Positions 9,294 to 17,226 of a stretch of DNA of 64,000 nucleotides are shown here, piece by piece. The stretch's first letter is position 1, and every line of letters begins with the position of its first letter. A model generated the notes under the pieces. It did no database searches. It worked only from the letters and a program-made list of their open reading frames with translations, and had not been told where the DNA came from. The position numbers and the translations under genes are program-made. Source of the DNA: Flavobacterium degerlachei (lineage in GTDB: Bacteria > Bacteroidota > Bacteroidia > Flavobacteriales > Flavobacteriaceae); NCBI RefSeq assembly GCF_900106645.1, contig NZ_FNMV01000009.1, forward strand, positions 124,001 through 188,000, written 5' to 3'.

Positions 9294-9485
9294 TTAAACA
9301 TTTAAAAAAATCAATTCATACCCGTCAATAATATCTAAACCGCTTGCTTCTTGAATCTTCAAGCCTTTGGTTAAGTAATTATATTCTTTTTCGGTTGTAA
9401 TTGGTTTTGCTTTTTCAAATGTATTTTCTTGCGCAAAAACAACAACATTAAACAATAGCATTCCTGCAAGTAATATTTTTTTCAT
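9294..9485 (-). CDS. Small secreted protein of unknown function
   Basis: A 63-aa protein with a clear signal peptide (MKKILLAGMLLFNVVVFAQ, cleavage predicted after AQ) and a 43-residue mature part with no recognisable motif. It is the first gene inside attL. It could be a decayed C-terminally truncated exported protein. Confidence that it is expressed is moderate. Confidence 0.5.
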   Translation of the reverse strand: MKKILLAGMLLFNVVVFAQENTFEKAKPITTEKEYNYLTKGLKIQEASGLDIIDGYELIFLNV

Positions 9486-9530
9486 ATTTGTTTGGTTTAT
9501 TCTCGAACATACACAACTCGCATAAAAGAA

Positions 9531-9953
9531 TTACGCGGTTTTATTGCTTTTATCAACCCCTAATTTTTCCTCGAGCGACTTGATAATCTTTTCTTTGTCC
9601 TGGATCGATTTTTCCAGTAACTCAACATAACGAGGACTTATTACATAAGGCTCAATTTCTTTATCCTCACTATAGGACAACTGCCCTTGTTTTACCGCAT
9701 AAGGTTTTGCTGCCGATAAATCTTTATTTACAAAATCATCAATCGTTATTTCAAAGTACAAACATATCCTTTGAATCGTTTCTAATTTTGGAATAGCAAT
9801 CTTTCTTATATATTGACTAATCATTCCTCTCCCAAGTTCAAATCTAACTCCAAATTCATCCATAGACGAATTCTCTAAAGTTATTAAGTATCTTAAATTC
9901 TCAGGAATGTAATTTTTTATCAAAATATATATTTTTAAATAATTGATTTTCAA
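9531..9953 (-). CDS. XRE/cI-like helix-turn-helix regulator
   Basis: A 140-aa protein. Residues of about 25-75 resemble an HTH_3 domain: FGVRFELGRGMISQYIRK, followed by PKLETIQRICLYFEITIDDFV, the typical helix after the recognition helix in cI/Cro regulators. The C-terminal 40 residues are charged and probably coiled coil (LLEKSIQDKEKIIKSLEEKLG), suited to dimerisation. It is transcribed divergently from the early-looking plus-strand genes starting at 10073, with 119 bp between them, the usual layout of a prophage immunity switch. The lysogeny-repressor role is inference. Confidence 0.75.
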   Translation of the reverse strand: MKINYLKIYILIKNYIPENLRYLITLENSSMDEFGVRFELGRGMISQYIRKIAIPKLETIQRICLYFEITIDDFVNKDLSAAKPYAVKQGQLSYSEDKEIEPYVISPRYVELLEKSIQDKEKIIKSLEEKLGVDKSNKTA

Positions 9954-10072
9954 ACAATTAAAATAAACAACGTTTTTTATATCATTTTTTGTGATAAAAT
10001 ACTTGCTTACGTGGTTTTTAATATGTTCTTTTGTTGTAGAAATTTAATAAAACAAATTTAAAATTCCTAAAA

Positions 10073-10273
10073 ATGACACGTCAACAATTCAACGAACAGC
10101 GCACAGAAGAGATATCTAAGAGATATAAAGCGATGCGTATCCAAAAAATGAAACGTGCAGATGCTTTCAATATACTGGCAGCAGAATTCGAATTGTCACA
10201 CGCTTCATTGAGCAGTATTATATCGAGATCATCATATCAGAAACCCCTTCCTAAAAGTGTTAAAAACTCCTAA
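10073..10273 (+). CDS. Small helix-turn-helix-like protein
   Basis: A 66-aa basic protein. Residues of about 25-60 (MKRADAFNILAAEFELSHASLSSIISR) resemble a helix-turn-helix in which ELSHASLSSIISR is a recognition helix. It is the first plus-strand gene opposite the repressor-like gene, the position of a Cro-like or early regulator. The function is inferred from position and this motif only. Confidence 0.6.
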   Translation: MTRQQFNEQRTEEISKRYKAMRIQKMKRADAFNILAAEFELSHASLSSIISRSSYQKPLPKSVKNS

Positions 10274-10287
10274 AAACCGTGCCAAAG

Positions 10288-10443
10288 ATGAAGTACTTAG
10301 AAAATAACAATTATGAAGTAGTTTTAATAGGGGCATTAACAATAGGGTTTGTGATAGCGCTAGTAATCCTGTTTTATGATATAAAGAGTAACTACAACGA
10401 ACGCAAAGAGCGTTCACAAAAAAAGCCGTTTTCTCACCATTAA
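10288..10443 (+). CDS. 51-aa single-span membrane protein
   Basis: A short reading frame starting MKYLENNNYEVVLIGALT, with one strong transmembrane segment (about residues 10-30) and a charged C-tail (NERKERSQKK). It follows the previous gene by 14 bp. Its final codons and stop are formed by the first copy of the CACCATTAAACCAA element. The function is unknown; the translation is supported by the membrane segment and operon position. Confidence 0.55.
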   Translation: MKYLENNNYEVVLIGALTIGFVIALVILFYDIKSNYNERKERSQKKPFSHH

Positions 10444-10621
10444 ACCAACATGTATATAAATGTCGCGTCCGTCACCATTAAACCAGCCCAAAAAAAAATG
10501 GAGGGCGACCAAGCCCTCCATCACCATTAAACCAACCCTTACGGATTGATTCACCGGGTACCACCCCGGTTGAAAAACAAATATAAAAAAATATTGTTAA
10601 AAAATACAAATAAATTAAACA
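10435..10621 (+). promoter_or_regulatory. Structured leader with three CACCATTAAACCA copies
   Basis: Copies of the element's recurrent motif start at 10435, 10473 and 10522. Two hairpins are interleaved: ATGGAGGGC/GCCCTCCAT (10498-10521, perfect 9-bp stem) and ACCGGG/CCCGGT (10553-10570). The region ends at the ATG at 10622. It looks like a regulatory leader or an array of protein or RNA-binding sites. Confidence 0.6.
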
Positions 10622-10840
10622 ATGCTTACAGTTCAAACAAATATCGCACTACAGCTAGTAGGTACTCTTACCCAAGAGGAGCTCACTGTTTTTGTGAAGG
10701 AGTTTGAAAAGCTACAAAAACCAGTAGCAATTTGTAAGCCCAAAAAAATCAAACCTAGAACAATTTATCCAACGTTCGATGATTGCATGAAATACGTCAG
10801 AAATCTACACGGCATCCAAGCGCAAGGTAAACTTGCATAA
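10622..10840 (+). CDS. Small protein of unknown function
   Basis: A 72-aa soluble protein (MLTVQTNIALQLVGTLTQEEL start). Its basic C-terminal half contains KPKKIKPRTIYPTFDDCMKYV. It lies downstream of the structured leader and alone in its interval. The short protein resembles helix-turn-helix partner or excisionase-like proteins in size only; I see no family motif. The function is unknown. Confidence 0.5.
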   Translation: MLTVQTNIALQLVGTLTQEELTVFVKEFEKLQKPVAICKPKKIKPRTIYPTFDDCMKYVRNLHGIQAQGKLA

Positions 10841-11031
10841 TTCCCTAGAAGTTCCGGGGCGGGTTTTAGGTTCCCAAACCGGTACTGAAAGGTTAACGTT
10901 CTTACTATTAATTATAAAGCAGCAAAGGCAACTACGTTCTTACCTGAATCTATACTGATTTGATTATCTACTTACATTCAACGCACCCCAAGTCCTTTGC
11001 TTTTTTTGATCACCATTAAAACAACCGAATT
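10841..11031 (+). ncRNA. Possible structured RNA or terminator region
   Basis: A 190-bp gap. GCAAAGG at 10922-10928 is complementary to CCTTTGC at 10994-11000, which is followed by seven T residues. The first part is G/C-richer than its surroundings (TTCCGGGGCGGG). A CACCATTAAAACAA copy at 11011-11024 precedes the next ATG by 21 bp. This may be a small RNA ending in a long-loop terminator, or only an attenuator. Confidence 0.3.
11011..11024 (+). promoter_or_regulatory. CACCATTAAACCAA-type leader element
   Basis: CACCATTAAAACAA starts 21 bp before the ATG at 11032. Confidence 0.65.
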
Positions 11032-11295
11032 ATGCAAAATTCAAAAACTACAGTTACATTATTTGAAGTTAAAAAAGCTAAAATTTTTATCGCAAAATTA
11101 AAAACGGCGTATCAGTTCCTTAAATCTCCAAAATCATTTATTGTTATTGACAAAGAGATAAGAGCTGTTAATGTTTCTTCAAAAGAAGTGGGACAACAAT
11201 GCGAACAAATTTATCACGGACTTATAACCGTGGAAATTGAAAAGGAAGAACAACGCATTAATGCTGCAATTCACCAATTAGTTTACCTGAACTAA
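11032..11295 (+). CDS. Small protein of unknown function (early region)
   Basis: An 87-aa protein (MQNSKTTVTLFEVKKAKIFIA) with alternating basic and acidic stretches and probable helices. It overlaps the next gene by one base (TAATG), so the two are translated together. No recognised family. It sits in the cluster leading to the putative replication protein. Confidence 0.55.
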   Translation: MQNSKTTVTLFEVKKAKIFIAKLKTAYQFLKSPKSFIVIDKEIRAVNVSSKEVGQQCEQIYHGLITVEIEKEEQRINAAIHQLVYLN

Positions 11296-11684
11296 TGGCT
11301 ATTTCGTATGATAATACAGGACGAGGAATAAAAGTACTCGTTAACGGCGTTCACATGAAAACCATCCCTGTTCTATTACTCGAAGCCTTTAAGAACCATC
11401 ACGGTAAAATTGCATTCGATAAAAAGCGAAGAATTACACCCGAAGAAAGAAAATTACTTCACTCCTATCTTGTCTATTTAAAATGGATCAGAAAACTACG
11501 AAAAACCGAAAAGCATTTGTACCAATTAATAAAAGATACCTATCCCGTAGCCACCCGAAAAGTAATCACGCTCGATAGCGAAAGATTTGAATTAGTCCTG
11601 GACAACAACCTAAAAATAAAATGTCCAGAAAAAATTTATTTACTATTTACTGAGAAACCAGTTATTATTCATTCCAATTATTAA
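11295..11684 (+). CDS. Basic protein of unknown function (early region)
   Basis: A 129-aa lysine/arginine-rich protein. The central part (KKRRITPEERKLLHSYLVYLKWIRKLRKTEKHL) is helical and strongly basic, suggesting nucleic-acid binding. Its start overlaps the stop of the preceding gene (TAATG). It lies just upstream of the large putative replication gene. The function is inferred only as possible DNA/RNA binding. Confidence 0.5.
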   Translation: MAISYDNTGRGIKVLVNGVHMKTIPVLLLEAFKNHHGKIAFDKKRRITPEERKLLHSYLVYLKWIRKLRKTEKHLYQLIKDTYPVATRKVITLDSERFELVLDNNLKIKCPEKIYLLFTEKPVIIHSNY

Positions 11685-11705
11685 AAACATATAAAACCTA
11701 AACCA

Positions 11706-11719
11706 CACCATTAAACCAA
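11706..11719 (+). promoter_or_regulatory. CACCATTAAACCAA leader element
   Basis: An exact copy starting 22 bp before the ATG at 11728. Confidence 0.7.
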
Positions 11720-11727
11720 CCACCATA

Positions 11728-13500
11728 ATGCAAACAAAAACCAACCAAGCACAAAGTTTTGGCAGCCTGTACCAAGCCAATATTTTTGGGAATCCTGCCA
11801 AAGTCCCCGCTATTGCAAAACCTACTTACCAGTCTAAAAAAACACCCGTAAAAAGACCCGAAAAGCTAATTTTTGAGGAAGAAACTAAAGACCTAGAACC
11901 GCTAAAAGCATGTTGGCCAGAACTCAATAGAGAAGCAAGAGCCATTACAATGGAAAATTTTCGACTAGAAAAAGCCATTCACAACAACAAGGTAGAAGCC
12001 CTGAACGAAAAAATTACCAAATACAACGCACAAGTAGAAGTTTTTTGCTCAGGAAAACTGAATGAAGTTCAAAAACAATTCCCTGATCTTTTTCTTAAAA
12101 ACATAAAACTAGCCGAAAAGAAGAAAAAATACGAAGCCAAAGAATACAACTTGCTAGTAGAAGAGTTCAATAATGAGCGTGGAATGCTTGTTAAAAAAAG
12201 AAAAGAAGAAACCTTAAAATACCCATCAGAACAAGTTTACGAAAATTTCCTCCATTTATATGCTAAACAACTGGCTCAATACACTAAGGAGTATATGAAA
12301 TTAGGAATATCTGAACCGAGTACCGTGCGCCCTTTTGATGCTAATAGTTACCACGTAACCGCACTAGAACGATCTAACGACACAGATACTTTTGTTTATT
12401 CATTACCCGTATGCAACGCCACAGTGCGCAACCACAGGCGCAAACTAGAAAGAGCGGGATTCTTTACCCACTATTGTTTTTCAGGGCATAAAAAAGGGGT
12501 TAAAATGCATTTTTCGAGTAAAATTTTAGTGCTTTTTGATGCTAAAACAGGAAAATACACCAACGTTGAAAATCAAGCCGTTACCCCTCAAACTAGTAAA
12601 GAGTTTACAGATAAAAACAAGGCTATTACAAGAACTTTAATAACAGTTAATAAAACAGAAAACGGACAAGCCGATTTTCCTGTTTTAGGAACGCCTTCGG
12701 CTGATTTTCCATTTGTTTTTTACAAGAGCATCCAAGCGCAAGATGAAAATTCCAAACTTGAGGGGGCCGGCGCAAATGTTAAAGTTTCGGAAAAAAGAAC
12801 CGAATTCTTAAGAAATCACACCTTGGCCGATCAAAACCTAGCGGTTCGCCTAGCTTCGGGAGAGTTTCACAATTACAAACACATTGATTTTGAAGCCTTA
12901 GACAAAGAAGCCTACGCCGGAACACTCACCCGTTCTGAAAAAATGGAACTAGTGAAACATGAATTTTTCAAACACCTATCGAGAATTTATAGAGGATCAA
13001 CGCCCTACGCTGGAACGTACCAAAAAGCACTAACCGCCTTTGAAGATCAATTTTATGTAAGCAATGGCAATGGCAAGTTTCTAATAAGCAAATCCATGAT
13101 GGTTGACAAGTTGAGGGAATGGGTTTGGCGAATCAACTCCGCACAACGTTGGTTCCTAAAAACAGGAATACGCCCATTGAACCCACATGACTACCTAGAC
13201 ACCACCCGAACGGACAAAAAGGAAATTGGTTTTTGGTACACTAAAAAAGCGTGGTTAAAACACCTGAAAGAGAAAGAAAAACAGCCAGCTAAAGCCGCTT
13301 TAATGAAAAAGAATGCAGCGATTAGAAAAGCGAAAATTAATTATTCTAACAAATATCATGTGCAAGAAAGTAGATTTTTTAACGACAAAATAACCATTGA
13401 AGAACTAATTACCTACGTAAAAGACAATTTACCAGCTAATTATTTAGCACAAGTAACAAATTCGATTCAAAAACGTGCTGCAATTAAATACGCATGTTAA
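11728..13500 (+). CDS. Putative replication or DNA-binding protein of the element
   Basis: A 590-aa protein, the largest gene in the early region. The N-terminal 200 residues are charged and probably coiled coil (ENFRLEKAIHNNKVEALNEK and similar). The middle contains a helix-turn-helix-like segment at about 228-245 (CNATVRNHRRKLERAGFF), typical of winged-helix replication initiators. The C-terminal third is rich in basic and aromatic residues. No polymerase, helicase or HUH motif was seen. Its position (leader motif upstream, methyltransferase and iteron-like repeats downstream) suggests an initiator. This is an inference; it could also be a virion or regulatory protein. Confidence 0.5.
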   Translation: MQTKTNQAQSFGSLYQANIFGNPAKVPAIAKPTYQSKKTPVKRPEKLIFEEETKDLEPLKACWPELNREARAITMENFRLEKAIHNNKVEALNEKITKYNAQVEVFCSGKLNEVQKQFPDLFLKNIKLAEKKKKYEAKEYNLLVEEFNNERGMLVKKRKEETLKYPSEQVYENFLHLYAKQLAQYTKEYMKLGISEPSTVRPFDANSYHVTALERSNDTDTFVYSLPVCNATVRNHRRKLERAGFFTHYCFSGHKKGVKMHFSSKILVLFDAKTGKYTNVENQAVTPQTSKEFTDKNKAITRTLITVNKTENGQADFPVLGTPSADFPFVFYKSIQAQDENSKLEGAGANVKVSEKRTEFLRNHTLADQNLAVRLASGEFHNYKHIDFEALDKEAYAGTLTRSEKMELVKHEFFKHLSRIYRGSTPYAGTYQKALTAFEDQFYVSNGNGKFLISKSMMVDKLREWVWRINSAQRWFLKTGIRPLNPHDYLDTTRTDKKEIGFWYTKKAWLKHLKEKEKQPAKAALMKKNAAIRKAKINYSNKYHVQESRFFNDKITIEELITYVKDNLPANYLAQVTNSIQKRAAIKYAC

Positions 13501-13520
13501 AATTATTTACAAACCACAAA

Positions 13521-13533
13521 CACCATTAAACCA
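13521..13533 (+). promoter_or_regulatory. CACCATTAAACCA element abutting a start codon
   Basis: CACCATTAAACC runs directly into the ATG at 13533. Spacing here is only 12 bp, unlike the usual 20-23. Confidence 0.6.
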
Positions 13534-13823
13534 TGTATTTACAATTATTAAATTACCTATCCAATTTTTTCTCATTACTGTTTATTGCTTTTTTATGCTG
13601 GTCCTTAAACTGGAAGATGATAAAGCAAATATGGAAAAACTCAAAAGCAAGTGTATTAATTAAGAAAAAAGTAAAAGAAGCTACTGCTGATGGTAAAAGA
13701 GCATTCTCATTTGAAAAAGGAAACGTAATCATTTATGCAAAAACACATCCAAAAGCACTATATGACTACAAGCAACTTAAAAAGGAATCAAAACAAGTAA
13801 AAAACCAACTAAAAAAAACGTAG
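13533..13823 (+). CDS. Small membrane-anchored basic protein
   Basis: A 96-aa protein. One transmembrane segment lies at about residues 8-27 (LSNFFSLLFIAFLCWSL) and is followed by a basic cytoplasmic-type region (KKKVKEATADGKRAF, KKESKQVKNQLKKT). The start is preceded immediately by the leader motif. It forms a tight run with the next two genes (3-bp gap, then ATGA overlaps). The function is unknown. Confidence 0.6.
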   Translation: MYLQLLNYLSNFFSLLFIAFLCWSLNWKMIKQIWKNSKASVLIKKKVKEATADGKRAFSFEKGNVIIYAKTHPKALYDYKQLKKESKQVKNQLKKT

Positions 13824-13825
13824 CC

Positions 13826-14053
13826 ATGCCAGCAGTTCAAAACGGTAAAAGTAAAATCAAAATGGTGGCTTTAATGCCACATAATCAAAAAAATATCACT
13901 TGGCACTCTTTTATTTCATTAAATAAAAAGCCTTCAATGGAAATCATTAACGGGATGATACTACGCTTTAAAAGTACTGAAGCAGTAAAAAGAGTACAGG
14001 TATATCAATTTTATGAAAATAAAGTACTGATCCATGAAATCAAACGACCATGA
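13826..14053 (+). CDS. Small protein of unknown function
   Basis: A 75-aa soluble protein without a recognised motif (MPAVQNGKSKIKMVALMPHN). Its stop overlaps the next start (ATGA), showing translational coupling in the 13533-15414 run. Confidence 0.5.
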   Translation: MPAVQNGKSKIKMVALMPHNQKNITWHSFISLNKKPSMEIINGMILRFKSTEAVKRVQVYQFYENKVLIHEIKRP

Positions 14054-14388
14054 CAAAAGTAACTTTAAAAGAAAAACTAAATTTCAAGGATTTAGAAGTT
14101 TTACAATTCGAACTAGACCTTTTTAATAAATACATAGCGATAAAAGAACTGCACACCGATTTTTTGAACACTATAATCACATTTGACATTGTTAACGGTT
14201 TATATTTTTTCCTTCGAATGAAATTAGAACAAGAAAAAGTAGAATATACTATCAGTTTTAGCATCTGTCAAGCAGCAACCATATTGAAATGTTGCATTTT
14301 TAATCGTACAGATAGAGGATTATACACAAAGCACGTCATGAATAAGCTAAAAATCGATTTAGACAAACAATTAAGAGATTTAGTATGA
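14050..14388 (+). CDS. Protein of unknown function upstream of the methyltransferase
   Basis: A 112-aa helical protein (MTKVTLKEKLNFKDLEVLQFELDLF). Its start overlaps the preceding stop and its stop overlaps the methyltransferase start (ATGA at 14385). No family is recognised. Coupling suggests co-expression with the methyltransferase. Confidence 0.55.
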   Translation: MTKVTLKEKLNFKDLEVLQFELDLFNKYIAIKELHTDFLNTIITFDIVNGLYFFLRMKLEQEKVEYTISFSICQAATILKCCIFNRTDRGLYTKHVMNKLKIDLDKQLRDLV

Positions 14389-15179
14389 AAATAGAAAAAT
14401 CCTCAAACCACAGTCATTTTTTTGAATTTGAAGACAAACTTTTTTTATATAAAGTTGATAATATGAATTTAATGAGAAAAACTGCTAATCATTTTTTTGA
14501 TCTGGCCGAATGTGATCCTCCTTACTTCTCAGGTCCTGAGAAAAGACAATTTTACGGAAATAAACATTCAAAGATAAATGTAAAAAGAAAAGATTATCCA
14601 ATTACCGAAAAATGGATATTGCCAACTAAAGAATGGTTTGCAGAAGTAAAAAGAGTTTCAAAAAATCAGATTATTTGGGGCGCAAACTATTATGATTTTA
14701 TAGGGACTCCATTTAAAACACCTCGAGGGATTGAAATAAATGATTTTATAAAACAAAATCCAACGGGTTGGATTATTTGGGATAAATGCAACGGCAACAG
14801 TTCTTTTAATGATTACGAATTAGCATGGACATCATTTGACAAACCAACATTAATATTTAAATATATGTGGAACGGAATGTTACAGGGTAAATCAATGCAT
14901 TCAGGACACATAATGCAGGGTAATAAGAAATTAAATCAAAAGAAAATTCACCCAACAGAAAAACCAATAATTTTATATGACTGGCAATTTAAAAACTATA
15001 CCGCACCAGGAATGAAAATTTTTAGTTCTCATTTAGGAAGTGGTTCGGATGCTCTTTCATCATTAAAATTTGATTTAATTTTTTATGGTGCTGAGATCGA
15101 AGAAAAACATTTTACAAATGCAGTTGATAGGATAAAAAAAAATGTTTCTCAAGCTAAAATACAATTTGATTTCATTTAA
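14385..15179 (+). CDS. Orphan site-specific DNA methyltransferase (beta-type, DPPY)
   Basis: A 264-aa SAM-dependent methyltransferase. The catalytic motif IV DPPY lies at 44-47, HPTEKP at about 192, and the SAM-binding motif I (HLGSGSD, a variant of FxGSGS) at about 216-222. This IV-before-I order is the beta class (N6-adenine or N4-cytosine). No restriction enzyme is adjacent, so it probably protects element DNA from host restriction or regulates replication at the nearby repeats. The first 13 residues (MKIEKSSNHSHFF) are nearly repeated in the next gene. Confidence 0.9.
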   Translation: MKIEKSSNHSHFFEFEDKLFLYKVDNMNLMRKTANHFFDLAECDPPYFSGPEKRQFYGNKHSKINVKRKDYPITEKWILPTKEWFAEVKRVSKNQIIWGANYYDFIGTPFKTPRGIEINDFIKQNPTGWIIWDKCNGNSSFNDYELAWTSFDKPTLIFKYMWNGMLQGKSMHSGHIMQGNKKLNQKKIHPTEKPIILYDWQFKNYTAPGMKIFSSHLGSGSDALSSLKFDLIFYGAEIEEKHFTNAVDRIKKNVSQAKIQFDFI

Positions 15180-15186
15180 AAAAGCC

Positions 15187-15414
15187 ATGGAAATAGAAAA
15201 AACCGCAAATCACAGTCATTTTTTTACCAAGGATCGAGTAGTATATGAAAAATTAAGCAACGGAGAAACCATAACCATAAAAACACTTTCATTCTATTAC
15301 CCGGACTGGGACATTTTAAGCGAGGAAAAAATAAGCTACTTAAACAAGCATCACGAACACTTTAAAGAACAGGAAAAGCTAAAGGAACCAAGCCAAATGG
15401 ATTTATTTGGATAA
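15187..15414 (+). CDS. Small protein sharing the methyltransferase N-terminus
   Basis: A 75-aa protein starting MEIEKTANHSHFF, almost the same as the first 13 residues of the methyltransferase just upstream. I chose the ATG at 15187 because of this match. The rest (SFYYPDWDILSEEKISYLNKHHEHF) is unrecognised and ends with QMDLFG, which resembles a clamp-binding-type QxxLF peptide. That last point is speculative. Confidence 0.55.
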   Translation: MEIEKTANHSHFFTKDRVVYEKLSNGETITIKTLSFYYPDWDILSEEKISYLNKHHEHFKEQEKLKEPSQMDLFG

Positions 15415-15469
15415 CTGTCGACTAATAGCCGTATTTTCTATGGCAATTAGCGTAAGTTACTGTTTTCCC

Positions 15470-15549
15470 GCTCCCGAACGGCTACTCAAACCGCTCCCGA
15501 ACGGTAAATAGTTCGCTCCCGATTGGTTAGCCATTCGGCTCCCGATTTC
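15470..15549 (+). repeat. Four iteron-like repeats, 22-23 bp period
   Basis: GCTCCCGA followed by ACGG, ACGG, TTGG or TTTC starts at 15470, 15493, 15515 and 15538. The spacing of 23, 22 and 23 bp is about two helical turns, as in plasmid or phage iterons. The array lies between the methyltransferase group and a small coiled-coil protein. It is a candidate replication origin or operator. Confidence 0.6.
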
Positions 15550-15586
15550 AATACATGATATTAAAAAATCTACATTTTGACTACAT

Positions 15587-15796
15587 ATGATAAAAAAAAG
15601 CACTTACATACGTGGATTTACACCCAAACAACGACAACAACTAGAACAAGTACAAACAGAACAAAAGATTAAAACCGTTCCCGAAATACTTTTTTTCACT
15701 TTGGATCAATACCAAGAACTAAAAAAAGACAACGAGCGGCTTCAAAGGATCCTCCAGTACAAACAAAATAAAATTGAACGATTAGAAAGCAAGTAA
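15587..15796 (+). CDS. Small putative DNA-binding coiled-coil protein
   Basis: A 69-aa protein starting MIKKSTYIRGFTPKQRQQLEQ. A short ribbon-helix-helix-like N-terminal part (YIRGFTPKQRQQLEQVQTEQ) is followed by a leucine-zipper-like coiled coil (LKKDNERLQRILQYKQNKIERL). It lies 38 bp downstream of the iteron-like array, so it is a natural candidate to bind those repeats. That link is inference. Confidence 0.55.
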   Translation: MIKKSTYIRGFTPKQRQQLEQVQTEQKIKTVPEILFFTLDQYQELKKDNERLQRILQYKQNKIERLESK

Positions 15797-15917
15797 AGTT
15801 CCGGCACTAAAATGGGTTTGGGACTAAATTATGCCCTATTTTCAGGTTTGATAAATCATTCCAAATAAAAAGCAATTTTTCCATTAAGCCAATTGCCAAA
15901 ATCCATTGTAATAGCTG
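15797..15917 (-). other. Degenerate terminal attC-like region after the RES gene
   Basis: This gap starts within the RES stop (ACATAACAGC on the minus strand) and holds only weak inverted similarity (AATTGCCAAAATCC against a GGTTTGGGAC-type arm). It would be the last site of the cassette block. Weak evidence. Confidence 0.25.
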
Positions 15918-16886
15918 TTATGTGGTGTTTTTTACGTAATTAAATTCATGAGGGTTATCCAAATATGCTTTAAAGTCATTTTTAAAGTTTTCCTCGTAAT
16001 CTTCTAAATCATCAAGTTTTAAATTTCTCCAAAGAATTACATTTTTTTCAATTTTTCCATATTTCGAAAAAGTTAGGGAGAATTTATTTGACGTTTTATC
16101 ATAGTAATCAAGTTCAACAATATAAAATCTTTCGATTTTCATACAATTATCAACAAAATTTGGTTGAATTGCAAAATTAACAGACTTTGATTCGGTTTGT
16201 ACACTAGGATAAATTATTATATCACTTCTGAAATTATGGTCTGCATAAAGTCTTCTGTGAGCTAAAAATGAAGAAATTGAATAATCTTTATCTTCTATAA
16301 ATTTACTGTCTAAAAATTTATAAAACTCAATAATTCCAAGTTTTTGCTCATTATTTAATTTTTGCTCAAAAACTTTATCAATATTTTCAATTTGGCTATT
16401 GGCTAAGTTTTGGAAAATATTTAGTGGATGTAAATTTGATTGTAAAAAATTATCAATAATTAAATCCTCATTATTATCTATTAGTGACCAAGTAGAAATG
16501 CAAAATTTTTTACTTTTATACTCAGTATTTCGTATTACTTCTAATAATGCAGTAATGGGATTATTAGAGCAATAAAATACTGGTTTTTTTTTAAAATTGC
16601 ATCTTCCATCTCCAACGAAATCTGTTGGAGGATAAGAATATTCATTAAACAAATCTTTATTCTTAATTGGCTCGTATTCACGGACCCTGAACATTTTAAA
16701 AGGTAATAATTTGGGTTTTATTATTTGTGTCATATTATGAAAGATTTTAAAATGCTTCATAAATATTCCATCAAGATAAGTTATGTATTCTTTAATTTCA
16801 GTAAAGTCACTTGGTTTTTTTAATATTTCTTTATTGAAGTTTTCAATTGATTTCAAAACTTCGTTTAATATCTGTATTTCTTTCAT
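15918..16886 (-). CDS. RES-domain protein (putative NAD+-degrading toxin)
   Basis: A 322-aa protein with the RES-domain pattern: RVR at 67-69, GRCN at 94-97, YCS at 105-107 and ALLEV at 113-117. These supply the Arg, Ser and Glu residues typical of RES toxins, which degrade NAD+ like ADP-ribosyltransferases. The N-terminal 60 residues and C-terminal half are extra to the minimal domain, and no Xre/ParS-type antitoxin gene is adjacent. Standalone RES proteins occur in defence contexts. The role as an abortive-infection effector is inference. Confidence 0.75.
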   Translation of the reverse strand: MKEIQILNEVLKSIENFNKEILKKPSDFTEIKEYITYLDGIFMKHFKIFHNMTQIIKPKLLPFKMFRVREYEPIKNKDLFNEYSYPPTDFVGDGRCNFKKKPVFYCSNNPITALLEVIRNTEYKSKKFCISTWSLIDNNEDLIIDNFLQSNLHPLNIFQNLANSQIENIDKVFEQKLNNEQKLGIIEFYKFLDSKFIEDKDYSISSFLAHRRLYADHNFRSDIIIYPSVQTESKSVNFAIQPNFVDNCMKIERFYIVELDYYDKTSNKFSLTFSKYGKIEKNVILWRNLKLDDLEDYEENFKNDFKAYLDNPHEFNYVKNTT

Positions 16887-16893
16887 AAAATAT

Positions 16894-17028
16894 CACATAA
16901 CGTTTCGCCTTTAGTTTGCATTGATAAATAATTTATTAATTTCCAGTTAAGAATAAAATTTCTTGCGAAACGTAAACTTGAATATACCACAAAATTCGAA
17001 ATCTTGCCAAACGGTGGTTGTGAGTAAT
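16894..17028 (-). repeat. attC-like imperfect palindrome
   Basis: Arms CACATAACGTTTCGCC on the left and GCCAAACGGTGGTTGTGAG on the right. The internal segment 16953-17019 is nearly identical to 21070-21134 (both contain AAAATTTCTTGCGAAACG). It lies between two cassette genes. Confidence 0.5.
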
Positions 17029-17029
17029 G

Positions 17030-17224
17030 TTACATTCTACCACTTCCTCCACATTTCATACAAACTTGACCTGAAGAAGCCAACATATGTCTTTTTTCCG
17101 TTATAATTTTAGCCTTTTCTTCAATTAAAGAATCCCATACACTTTGTGAAGGATTTGCTTTTTGATATTCTTCTAAAGCTTCAGCTGCTTCTTTTATTTT
17201 TATATAAACTGTATATGAATCCAT
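17030..17224 (-). CDS. Small protein with C-terminal CxxC
   Basis: A 64-aa protein with an acidic helical N-terminus (YTVYIKIKEAAEALEEYQK). It ends VCMKCGGSGRM, half of a DnaJ/rubredoxin-type zinc knuckle (CxxCxGxG). It starts 2 bp after the upstream membrane-protein gene, so both are one translation unit and one cassette. With only one CxxC it may dimerise through zinc. The function is unknown. Confidence 0.55.
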   Translation of the reverse strand: MDSYTVYIKIKEAAEALEEYQKANPSQSVWDSLIEEKAKIITEKRHMLASSGQVCMKCGGSGRM

Positions 17225-17226
17225 TA

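Noticed and set aside
15142..15186. Extended start of the 75-aa protein
   Set aside because: This would overlap the methyltransferase end. The ATG at 15187 matches the shared NHSHFF start.
16886..17224. RES protein plus CxxC protein as a toxin-antitoxin pair
   Set aside because: They lie in separate cassettes divided by a palindrome, and the CxxC protein is translationally linked to the membrane protein instead.
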